DNA of 64,000 nucleotides from CAYREX01 sp964423505 (GTDB lineage: Bacteria > Fermentibacterota > Fermentibacteria > Fermentibacterales > JCC-6), in contig CAYREX010000007.1 of NCBI GenBank assembly GCA_964423505.1, forward strand, positions 60,828-124,827, read 5' to 3'. Shown here piece by piece: positions 9,832-16,833 of the stretch (position 1 is its first letter; each line of letters opens with the position of its first letter). The position numbers and the translations under genes are program-made. Below the pieces are notes generated by a model. That model was not told where the DNA came from. It did no database searches and saw only the letters and a list, made by a program, of their open reading frames with translations.

Positions 9832-11665
9832 GGCAGAGCCCCTCTCCGTTGCGGACCACTCCCCCGGGGTCCAGCCCCATGCCGGCCAGCAGCTCCTCCC
9901 TGGGCGCGTGCGGCTGGAAGCCGTCGGGGACGCCTATGGAGCGCACCGGCACTCCGGTGCCGTCCAGCAGCTCCCTCACCGCGCAGCCGAAGCCGCCCCT
10001 GACCGCTCCCTCCTCGACCGTGAGCACCCTGCCGCACTCCAGGGCGAGCCGCCTGATAGTCCCGGCCGGCATGGGCTTCAGCCAGACCGGGTCGAGCACC
10101 GCTGCCTCGATGCCCCGCTCCGAGAGCAGGGAGGCCGCCTCCAGGGCGGTGAGGGAGCAGACGCCAACGCCCACGATGAGCAGGTCACCGCCCCGTCGCA
10201 GCAGGTGCCCGCCGCCTTCCTGCTCCTCCCGGTCGGCATCTGCGTTCGACGGCTCGGCGCCCCTGGGGTAGCGCAGCGCCACCGGCCCGGTGTCGTCGGC
10301 GACCGCCTCCGCCAGCATGCTCTCGAGCATCCGGCAGCTCCCGGGAGCGCCGATGCGCAGCCCCGGCACCGGCAGGAGCATGGGCAGGTCGAAGACGCCG
10401 TGGTGGGTAGGCCCGTCCTCACCGACCACGCCGGCCCTGTCCATGGCCAGTACAACCGGCGCGCCCTGCAGGGCCACGTCGTGGATGACCTGGTCCAGCG
10501 CCCTCTGCATGAAGGTGCTGTAGATGGCCGCCACGGGCCTGAGGCCGCCGAAGGCCATCCCCGCCGCCAGGGTAACCGCGTGCTGCTCGGCGATGCCCAC
10601 GTCGTGGAACCTCTCCGGGTACCTCTCCGAGAACTCGGTCAGCCCGGTCCCGTCAGGCATTGCCGCCGTTATCGCGACGAGCCTCGGCTCCCTCTCGCCG
10701 AGGCTCACCATCGCGGAGGAGAAGGCCCTGGTGAAGGAGCGCCCGGAGGCCCCGGCCGGGCGGGATGCGGAGACGCCGTGGTAGCCCGTAGCGTCCTCCT
10801 CGGCCGGACGGTAGCCCTTCCCCTTCTTCGACACCACGTGCAGCAGCACCGGCCCCGGTATCTCCGAGACCCTCTGCAGGACGCCGGTCAGGGTGGGCAG
10901 GTCGTGCCCGGGCACCGGGCCGACGTAGCGCACCCCGAAGTCGTCGAAGATGGTGTCGGTCGGGACTATGGTCCTCTTCAGGCTGGCGGTGATGGCGTGG
11001 GCCGCCTTTCGTACCCGCTCGCCCAGGGGCAGCTTCCCCAGGGCGTTCCAGACGTCCGCCTTCACCCTGTTGTAGGCCGGGTCGGTTATCAGGTCGGTGA
11101 GGTGCCTGGAGATTGCGCCCACGTTGGGGGAGATGGACATCTCGTTGTCGTTCAGGATTATGAGCATTCCGGTGCCGGTGTGGCCCAGGTGGTTCAGCCC
11201 CTCCAGGGCCATGCCGCCGGTCATGGCGCCGTCGCCTATGACCGCCACGGTCCTCCCGCTGCCGCCGGTCAGGTCCCTTGCCAGGGAGAAGCCGAGCGCG
11301 GCCGACACGGAGGTGGAGCTGTGGCCGGTGCCGAACGGGTCGCAGGGGCTCTCGCTCCTCTTGGGGAACCCGGAGAGCCCGCCGCTGCACCGGATGGTGT
11401 CGAACCTGTCGCACCTGCCGGTGAGCAGCTTCCAGGCGTAGGTCTGGTGCCCGACGTCCCATACGACTATGTCCTCCGGCGGCCTGTAGACGGAGAGTAT
11501 CGCGACCGTCAGCTCGACGACGCCGAGGCTGGAAGCCAGGTGGCCGCCGGTCCTGCTGACCACGTCGATTATCCGCTGCCGGACCTCGTCCACCAGCTGC
11601 ATCCGCTGCTCCATGGTGAGCCGCCCCACGTCCTCGGGGCAGGTGACCCGGTCGAGCAGGGCCAC
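9818..11665 (-). CDS. dxs: 1-deoxy-D-xylulose-5-phosphate synthase
   Basis: DXS condenses pyruvate and glyceraldehyde-3-phosphate, the first step of the MEP isoprenoid pathway, using thiamine diphosphate. The 615-residue protein has GHSSTSVSAALG and the ThDP motif GDGAMTGGMALEGLNH with its distal Asn (ILNDNEMSIS). The transketolase-like middle domain carries DVGIAEQHAVTLAAG, and DRAGVVGEDGPTHHG follows. The start is GTG 11665 with GGAGG upstream. It lies directly downstream of a polyprenyl synthase gene, the usual pairing of pathway start and chain elongation. Confidence 0.97.
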   Translation of the reverse strand: MALLDRVTCPEDVGRLTMEQRMQLVDEVRQRIIDVVSRTGGHLASSLGVVELTVAILSVYRPPEDIVVWDVGHQTYAWKLLTGRCDRFDTIRCSGGLSGFPKRSESPCDPFGTGHSSTSVSAALGFSLARDLTGGSGRTVAVIGDGAMTGGMALEGLNHLGHTGTGMLIILNDNEMSISPNVGAISRHLTDLITDPAYNRVKADVWNALGKLPLGERVRKAAHAITASLKRTIVPTDTIFDDFGVRYVGPVPGHDLPTLTGVLQRVSEIPGPVLLHVVSKKGKGYRPAEEDATGYHGVSASRPAGASGRSFTRAFSSAMVSLGEREPRLVAITAAMPDGTGLTEFSERYPERFHDVGIAEQHAVTLAAGMAFGGLRPVAAIYSTFMQRALDQVIHDVALQGAPVVLAMDRAGVVGEDGPTHHGVFDLPMLLPVPGLRIGAPGSCRMLESMLAEAVADDTGPVALRYPRGAEPSNADADREEQEGGGHLLRRGGDLLIVGVGVCSLTALEAASLLSERGIEAAVLDPVWLKPMPAGTIRRLALECGRVLTVEEGAVRGGFGCAVRELLDGTGVPVRSIGVPDGFQPHAPREELLAGMGLDPGGVVRNGEGLCRGEE

Positions 11666-11666
11666 G

Positions 11667-12545
11667 TCAGGACCTCCTCTCCGGCAGGTAGAGCGCCAGC
11701 TCCCCTATGCCCTCCCAGTCCCCCCGAAGCTCCGCGAGGTCGGCCGCCAGCTCCGAGGCGGTGTCCCGGGCCATCCGCCCGGCCTCCTCGAGGCCGAGCA
11801 GGGACACCAGGTTCACCTTGCCGGAGTCGGCGTCCTTGGAGACGCCCTTTCCCATCTCCTCCTCGTCGCCGCAGACGTCCAGGACGTCGTCGGTGAGCTG
11901 GAAGAGGGCGCCCAGGCGGTCGCCCAGGGCGGAGACCGCCGGGAGCAGCCGGTCGTCAAGGCCGCCGGCCATGGCACCCAGCTCCATGGAGACCCGTATC
12001 ATGGCGGCCGTCTTGCCGAGGACCATCCTGTCTATCCAGGCCCTGTCCGGCCTCTCCGGGTGCCGCATGTCCATGTACTGCCCGCCGACCAGGTGCCCCG
12101 GGCCGGCCGCGGCGGCCAGCATCGCCGTCATCCCTGCCACCCTGGCCGGACCGAGCGGCGTCCTCAGGAGCTCGCCGAACGCCTCCACCAGCAGCAGGTC
12201 CCCGGCCAGCACCGCCCTTCCCGGGTCGTGCCTGACGTGCAGGGTGGCGACGCCCCGCCTTGTGTCGTCGTCGTCCATCACCGGCAGGTCGTCGTGGACC
12301 AGTGAGTAGGTATGCACCATCTCCACCGCGCAGGCGGCGTGCAGAGCCCTCTCGTCGGTTCCGCCTGCGGCCCTGCAGGACTCCCGCACCAGGAAGGGCC
12401 GCACCCTCTTGCCGCCGGCCTCGAGGACGTACCGGGCCATGGAGGAGAGCGCGGAGGGGTCACGGTCGTAGACGTCCAGCTCCCGCAGTCCATCCTCCAC
12501 CCAGGAGGCGGCCTCGGCGAGCCTGCGGCGGATGGGCTCAGACAA
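11667..12545 (-). CDS. ispA: Polyprenyl (farnesyl/geranylgeranyl) diphosphate synthase
   Basis: This cytoplasmic prenyltransferase elongates isoprenyl diphosphates. Both aspartate-rich motifs are present: DDLPVMDDDD near residue 95 and QLTDDVLDV near residue 215. GGKRVRPFLV lies near residue 50. The 292-residue length fits short-chain synthases of the IspA type, so the product is probably FPP or GGPP. The start appears to be TTG 12545, overlapping the ymdB stop by 8 bp; an internal GTG about 15 codons in is an alternative. It precedes dxs in the operon. Confidence 0.92.
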   Translation of the reverse strand: MSEPIRRRLAEAASWVEDGLRELDVYDRDPSALSSMARYVLEAGGKRVRPFLVRESCRAAGGTDERALHAACAVEMVHTYSLVHDDLPVMDDDDTRRGVATLHVRHDPGRAVLAGDLLLVEAFGELLRTPLGPARVAGMTAMLAAAAGPGHLVGGQYMDMRHPERPDRAWIDRMVLGKTAAMIRVSMELGAMAGGLDDRLLPAVSALGDRLGALFQLTDDVLDVCGDEEEMGKGVSKDADSGKVNLVSLLGLEEAGRMARDTASELAADLAELRGDWEGIGELALYLPERRS

Positions 12546-13308
12546 CCCTGTCCAGCCTCTCCACGGAGGTCGGCCGCATGTCCGGGCCCAGCTCCACCTC
12601 CACGCCCCGGACCGCGGCGGGTGGCTCGGCTATCTTCAGGCGGTGGCCCCGCGCGGTCAGGAGGCGGGCCCCGGCGTCCTCCGTCCTCATGCCTATCACA
12701 CCCTCCACCGGGCCGCACATGCCCAGGTCGGTGATGTAGGCGGTGCCGCCGGGGAGGACGGCCTCGTCCGCGGTCTGTACGTGGGTGTGGGTGCCGGCCA
12801 CGACCGTCGCCCTGCCGTCGAGGTACCTGCCCATGTAGATCTTCTCGCTGGTGGCCTCGGCGTGGAAGTCGACCAGGACTGCGTCGACGACGCGTCCGGA
12901 GAGCAACCTGTCGGCCACCCTGAACGGGCAGTCGAGGCCTGTCGGCATGTATACGCGCCCCTGCAGGCTCAGGACGAGGAACCTCCTCCCTCCCCTGGTG
13001 AGCTCGATGTGCCCGGAGCCGGGGTTCCCCGGCGGGTAGTTGGCCGGCCGGAGCACCCTGCAGTCATCCTGCTCCTCCATGGCCTTCAGCATGCTGCGCT
13101 GCTTCCAGACATGATTCCCGGAGGTGATGACGTCCACCCCCGCCGAGACGAGCTCCGCCGCTATGTCCGGGGTAATCCCGTAGCCGCCGGCGGCGTTCTC
13201 CCCGTTGGCCAGAACGAACCCGTAGCGCTCCCGGTGCTCCCCGAGGTACTCGATGACGGCGCGCCTGCCCGGCCTGCCGACGATGTCTCCCAGCAGGAGG
13301 AGCCTCAC
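12538..13308 (-). CDS. ymdB: YmdB-family metallophosphoesterase
   Basis: This 256-residue protein matches the YmdB/TIGR00282 family, a dinuclear-metal phosphodiesterase; the Bacillus member hydrolyses 2',3'-cyclic nucleotides and cAMP. Visible metal-site motifs are GDIVGRPGR at the N-terminus, NGENAAGG, SGNHVWKQ, VDFHAEATSEK and GTHTHVQTAD. The start is GTG 13308, two bases from the rny stop. The rny-ymdB order is conserved in many bacteria and suggests a link to RNA turnover. Confidence 0.92.
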   Translation of the reverse strand: MRLLLLGDIVGRPGRRAVIEYLGEHRERYGFVLANGENAAGGYGITPDIAAELVSAGVDVITSGNHVWKQRSMLKAMEEQDDCRVLRPANYPPGNPGSGHIELTRGGRRFLVLSLQGRVYMPTGLDCPFRVADRLLSGRVVDAVLVDFHAEATSEKIYMGRYLDGRATVVAGTHTHVQTADEAVLPGGTAYITDLGMCGPVEGVIGMRTEDAGARLLTARGHRLKIAEPPAAVRGVEVELGPDMRPTSVERLDRVV

Positions 13309-13309
13309 G

Positions 13310-14860
13310 CTACCTTGCCGTCTCCGTGGCCCTGGTCTCCCGTATGACGGTGACCTTTATCTGGCCCGGGTACTTGAGCTCCCGCTCCACCTTCCTGGCC
13401 ACCAGCCTGGCCAGGTCGGCCGCCGAGGCGTCGTCCACCATCTCCGGCTTCACCGCAATGCGCAGCTCCCGGCCGGCCTGTATGGCGTAGGACTTCCGCA
13501 CGCCGTCGAAGCCGTCTGCTATTGACTCGAGGTTGTGGAGCCTCCTGACGTAGAGCTCCAGCGTCTCCCTCCGGGCGCCGGGCCTGGCCGAGCTTACGGC
13601 GTCGGCGGCCTGGATGAGGATGGCGTAGAGGGAGTCGACCTCCACCTCCTCGTGGTGGGCGCCTATGGCGTTGCAGACCACCGGGTCCTCCTCGTAGCGC
13701 TGCGCGAGCTCCATGCCGACGATGGCGTGTGAGCCCTCGATGTCCTGGTCGGTGGCCTTGCCTATGTCGTGCAGGAGGCCTATGCGCCTGGCCAGGGCCG
13801 CGTCCAGCTTCAGCTCCGAGGCCAGGAGGCCGCAGATGTGGGCGGTCTCCATCGAGTGCTGGTGCATGTTCTGTCCGTAGCTGGTCCGGAAGCGGAGCCT
13901 GCCCAGGTGCCGGATGAGCTGCGGGTGCAGCCCGGAGACGTTGGCGTCGAGGGCCAGCTGGGTCCCCAGCTTCTTGACCCGCTTCTCCATCTCGCCGGTG
14001 GCCTTCGCCACGATGGACTCGATGCGGCCCGGGTGTATGCGGCCGTCCTCGATCAGCTTCTCCAGGGACTGCCTCGCTATCTCCCGCCTGACCGGGTCGA
14101 AGCTGGAGAGGACCACCGCCTCCGGGGTGTCGTCTATGATGACGTCCACGTTCGTGGCCGCCTCGAAGGCCCGGATGTTCCGGCCCTCGCGGCCGATTAT
14201 CCGGCCCTTCATCTCCTCGCCGGGCAGCGGCACCACCGAGACGCAGTTCTCCACGACGTGGTCGGCGGAGCACCTCTGGACCGCTGTGGCGATTATGCGG
14301 GTGGCCTCCTCCTCCGCCCTGTTCTCCGCATCCTCGAGTATCTTCCGCGTCAGCCTTCCGGCCTCGTGCTTCATGTCCTCCTCGAGGTTGGAGAGGAGGA
14401 GCTTCCTGGCGTCCTCCCGGGTGAGGCTGGCTATCTCCTCGAGGCGCCGGTTCTGCTCCTCCATCAGCCGGCTCACCCGCTGGTGCTTCGCGCCGAGGGC
14501 CTGCTCCGACTCGGTGAGGCCGGCGTCCCTCTGGTCGAGGGCGTCCTTCCGCTCCCTGAGCCTGTCCTTGATGAGCTTGATGCGCTCCCCCTCGCTTGCG
14601 AGCCGGCTCTCCCGCCGGTCCAGCTCGACGGAGCGCTTCTGGAGCTCCTCCTGGGCCTCGGCCCTCTCCCTGGAGATGGCGTCGCGCCCCTCGAGGAGAG
14701 CCTCCCGCTTCATGGTATCGCTCTCGCGGCGGGCCTCCGCCACGATCCTCTCGGCCTCGGTCTGGGCGCCCCTCAGCTCCCGCTTCACCAGCATGCTGTG
14801 GAGCATGAAGCCGCACGCGAACGCTACCACCGCCGCAACGGCAGGTATCAGCACGTCCAT
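13310..14860 (-). CDS. rny: Ribonuclease Y
   Basis: RNase Y is a membrane-anchored endoribonuclease that starts mRNA decay. The 516-residue protein has one N-terminal membrane helix (residues 4-22) and a long charged coiled coil to about residue 200. A KH domain follows (GRIIGREGRNIRAFE), then an HD domain with HSMETAHICG and LLHDIGKA. It starts at ATG 14860 with GGGAG 7 nt upstream. That ribosome-binding site lies inside an inverted repeat in the leader, which could limit translation. Confidence 0.97.
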   Translation of the reverse strand: MDVLIPAVAAVVAFACGFMLHSMLVKRELRGAQTEAERIVAEARRESDTMKREALLEGRDAISRERAEAQEELQKRSVELDRRESRLASEGERIKLIKDRLRERKDALDQRDAGLTESEQALGAKHQRVSRLMEEQNRRLEEIASLTREDARKLLLSNLEEDMKHEAGRLTRKILEDAENRAEEEATRIIATAVQRCSADHVVENCVSVVPLPGEEMKGRIIGREGRNIRAFEAATNVDVIIDDTPEAVVLSSFDPVRREIARQSLEKLIEDGRIHPGRIESIVAKATGEMEKRVKKLGTQLALDANVSGLHPQLIRHLGRLRFRTSYGQNMHQHSMETAHICGLLASELKLDAALARRIGLLHDIGKATDQDIEGSHAIVGMELAQRYEEDPVVCNAIGAHHEEVEVDSLYAILIQAADAVSSARPGARRETLELYVRRLHNLESIADGFDGVRKSYAIQAGRELRIAVKPEMVDDASAADLARLVARKVERELKYPGQIKVTVIRETRATETAR

Positions 14861-14866
14861 GTCTAC

Positions 14867-14914
14867 GCTCCCGTTTCATTCAGGCGCAGGTCTCTCCTCT
14901 ATGAAAACGGAAGC
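14867..14914 (-). promoter_or_regulatory. Leader hairpin covering the rny ribosome-binding site
   Basis: Just upstream of rny, 14901-14914 (GCTTCCGTTTTCAT on the minus strand) is almost fully complementary to 14867-14879 (ATGAAACGGGAGC). The second arm contains the GGGAG that serves the rny start at 14860. The 21-nt loop holds a second purine-rich stretch (AGAGGAGAG). Folding in the mRNA would hide the ribosome-binding site. Autoregulation by RNase Y cleavage is a possibility, not shown. Confidence 0.5.
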
Positions 14915-15010
14915 GGGCGATGAGCAGTCCCGGCAACCCCTGCGCACGGTGCGGGTACGCCCCTTCCGTGTATGGTCGTTCACGGGCGCCGCTGCTCTCC
15001 GTGCCGCCCC
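14904..15010 (-). ncRNA. Candidate structured RNA between zapA and rny (6S-like position)
   Basis: The minus-strand RNA from this interval can fold into one long irregular hairpin. Paired blocks are GGGCG/CGCCC, GAGCAG/CTGCTC, CGGC/GCCG and CCC/GGG. A central bubble follows (about 13 nt on the 5' side, 5 nt on the 3' side), then a terminal stem CACGG/CCGTG. A CCGTTTTC stretch lies at the 3' end. A hairpin with a central bubble downstream of zapA recalls 6S RNA (ssrS), which lies next to zapA in many proteobacteria. At about 105 nt it is shorter than usual 6S RNA, so the assignment is tentative; it may simply be rny leader structure. Confidence 0.3.
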
Positions 15011-15015
15011 GGGGG

Positions 15016-15411
15016 CTAGCGCGGTATGTCGGACGTGCTGCTCTCGCGGACTGCAGTAGTGCCGAGGAGGGAGTCCTCCCCGGCGTGCGACCCTGGCCCA
15101 GCGGGCGGCTCGGCGGGGATCTCGGAGAGCACCTGCTCGATGCGGTCGGCCAGGTGGCCGATCTCGCTCACGCGGCTCTCCTCCTTCTCCCCGAACCTCT
15201 CCCTCTGTCGGAAGAGCTCGTCTGCGATGTTGAGGGCTGCAAAAATGGCCACCTTGGCCGTGGAGGCCACGGTGGCGTTGTCGGTCATCTGCCGCATCTT
15301 CATGTCGACATAGTGAGCGATCTCGGCAATGTACGCCGGAGAGCCCGCTCCCCGGATCGTGTACTCCCGCCCGAAGATGTTCACGCGGGTGACCTCGGTC
15401 CGGTTGCTCAT
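15016..15411 (-). CDS. zapA: Cell division protein ZapA family
   Basis: ZapA binds and bundles FtsZ at the division ring. The N-terminal part (residues 8-45: VNIFGREYTIRG, then the helix ending in VDMKMRQM) matches the ZapA globular domain. A helical stretch (VAIFAALNIADELFRQRER) leads into a charged coiled coil. At 131 residues it is slightly longer than usual because of a Pro/Ser-rich tail of about 35 residues. The start is ATG 15411. It lies between a small coiled-coil gene and the rny leader, a common arrangement. Confidence 0.88.
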   Translation of the reverse strand: MSNRTEVTRVNIFGREYTIRGAGSPAYIAEIAHYVDMKMRQMTDNATVASTAKVAIFAALNIADELFRQRERFGEKEESRVSEIGHLADRIEQVLSEIPAEPPAGPGSHAGEDSLLGTTAVRESSTSDIPR

Positions 15412-15426
15412 TCCTAAGCCTCTGGT

Positions 15427-15693
15427 CTAGTCGGTATCTATGCTTTCCAGCTTGTCCAGCACGCCGGCGAGCCGACGCCTAATCTCCTGCCTCTCGCGGA
15501 GGAGCCTCGCGCTGTGGATACGGAGGATGTTGTAACCCTCCGAGTCCATCGAGTCCACGCTGTTCTCCAGCCTGGACTCCAGATCGTCCACCCTGACCGC
15601 CAGCTCGTCCCTCTGGGTCTGGACGGACCTCAGCCTGACTATCAGGCGGTCGATGGCCTCGGTCAACCTCTCCAGGTCTTCAGAGCCGGCCAC
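15427..15693 (-). CDS. Small coiled-coil protein, ZapB-like
   Basis: This 88-residue protein is almost entirely heptad-patterned helix: residues 5-45 (LERLTEAIDRLIVRLRSVQ and onward) and 60-85 are rich in Glu, Arg and Leu. No membrane segment or cysteine is present. The start is GTG 15693. It sits 15 bp upstream of zapA, where small coiled-coil partners of ZapA (ZapB-type) are often encoded. Function in the division ring is inferred from size, shape and position; sequence similarity alone does not prove it. Confidence 0.65.
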   Translation of the reverse strand: MAGSEDLERLTEAIDRLIVRLRSVQTQRDELAVRVDDLESRLENSVDSMDSEGYNILRIHSARLLRERQEIRRRLAGVLDKLESIDTD

Positions 15694-15710
15694 TCGGGAT
15701 CACTCCCCGT

Positions 15711-16064
15711 TCAGAGAGCGGCCTCCGCCTTCCTGACTAACTCCGCGAAGGCCTCAGGGTTCCTTACCGCCAGGTCCGCCAGCATCTTCCTGTCTATCTC
15801 GATGCCGGCCCTGTCCAGTCCGTGCATAAGCCTGCCGTACGGCATCCCGTGCTGCCTGGACGCCGCGTTTATCCTGGTTATCCAGAGCCTGCGGAACTCC
15901 CTCTTCCGGTTCCTCCGGTCGCGGTACTGGTACTCCAGGGCCTTCTTCCTGGCCTCGGAGGCTACCGTGTAGAGCTTCCGCCTGCCGCCGAAGTAGCCCT
16001 TCGCGTCCTTCAGTACCTTCTTGTGACGGCGCTTCCTGGATACCGCGTTCTTCGTCCTGCTCAT
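15711..16064 (-). CDS. rplT: 50S ribosomal protein L20
   Basis: L20 binds 23S rRNA early in large-subunit assembly. The 117-residue sequence is canonical: basic N-terminal arm (MSRTKNAVSRKRRHKKVLK), AKGYFGGRRKLYTVA, then the globular part with RREFRRLWITRINAA-type helices and GMPYGRLMHGL. It is the third gene of the classical infC-rpmI-rplT cluster. In several bacteria L20 represses this operon; no L20 leader is evident here because infC follows thrS after only 18 bp. Confidence 0.98.
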   Translation of the reverse strand: MSRTKNAVSRKRRHKKVLKDAKGYFGGRRKLYTVASEARKKALEYQYRDRRNRKREFRRLWITRINAASRQHGMPYGRLMHGLDRAGIEIDRKMLADLAVRNPEAFAELVRKAEAAL

Positions 16065-16081
16065 CTTCTACGCTCCGGCGC

Positions 16082-16276
16082 CTAGTAGGGCAGGAGCTTG
16101 CGCAGGCGCTTCTCGTCCGGCTTGGACGCCAGACCGCCCTGACGCAGCTTCCTCTTGCGCTTGGCGCTCTTCTTCGTCTTGATGTGGTTGGCGAAAGGGT
16201 GAGTCGTCTTGAACTTGCCCTTCGCCGTCTTCCGGAACCGCCTCGCGGCCCCCTTGTGCGTCTTCATCTTCGGCAT
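16082..16276 (-). CDS. rpmI: 50S ribosomal protein L35
   Basis: L35 is a small basic large-subunit protein. The 64-residue sequence has the family pattern: MPKMKTHKGAARRFRKTAKG at the start, an internal HPFANHIKTKKSAKRKRKLR stretch, and LRKLLPY at the end. The gene is 11 bp downstream of infC and 17 bp upstream of rplT, and all three would be cotranscribed with thrS. Confidence 0.98.
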   Translation of the reverse strand: MPKMKTHKGAARRFRKTAKGKFKTTHPFANHIKTKKSAKRKRKLRQGGLASKPDEKRLRKLLPY

Positions 16277-16287
16277 TGCGGCTCCCG

Positions 16288-16809
16288 CTACTTGTTCTCC
16301 CGGTTGGGGGTGATGATCATGGTGAGCTGTCTGCCCTCCATGACCGGCTCCCTCTCTATCCTGCCCAGGTCCTCCACGTCCTTCGCCAGCTTCTCCAGCA
16401 GGGAGTAGCCCTGCTCCTTGTACGAGAGCTGCCTGCCGCGGAAGACCACCGTTGCCTTGACCTTGTGCCTGAGCTCCAGGAACTCCCTGGCGTGCTTCAT
16501 CTTGAACTGGTAGTCGTGCTCCTCGGTGGTCGGCCTGAACTTAATCTCCTTCTGGCCGCCGGCGTGCTGCTTCTGCCTCGCCTTCCTGGCCTTCCGGTTC
16601 AGCCGGTAGCGGAACTTGCCGTAGTCGACTATGCTGACCACCGGCGGGTTCGCCCCCGGGGATATCTCCACCAGGTCCAGCCCTACCTCCGCCGCCCTGT
16701 CCAGGGCCTCCGAGATGCTCACGACACCGATGTGCTCACCGTCCTCGTCGAGCAGCCTGACCCGCTCGCTCCTTATTTCTCCGTTCACCCGGTGTTGATC
16801 ACTTGCTAT
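16288..16809 (-). CDS. infC: Translation initiation factor IF-3, probable ATA start
   Basis: IF-3 binds the 30S subunit and checks start-codon choice. The N-domain (VNGEIRSERVRLLDEDG), linker and C-domain (EIKFRPTTEEHDYQFKMKHA) are intact and length is normal. An ATG at 16815 is only about one base from GGGAGG, too close for normal initiation. The ATA at 16809-16807 is 7 nt from the same GGGAGG. infC in many bacteria uses AUU or similar rare starts for autoregulation, so ATA is preferred here. The reading frame is the same for both. Confidence 0.93.
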   Translation of the reverse strand: MASDQHRVNGEIRSERVRLLDEDGEHIGVVSISEALDRAAEVGLDLVEISPGANPPVVSIVDYGKFRYRLNRKARKARQKQHAGGQKEIKFRPTTEEHDYQFKMKHAREFLELRHKVKATVVFRGRQLSYKEQGYSLLEKLAKDVEDLGRIEREPVMEGRQLTMIITPNRENK

Positions 16810-16833
16810 GGACATACCTCCCGTTCTCGCGCC

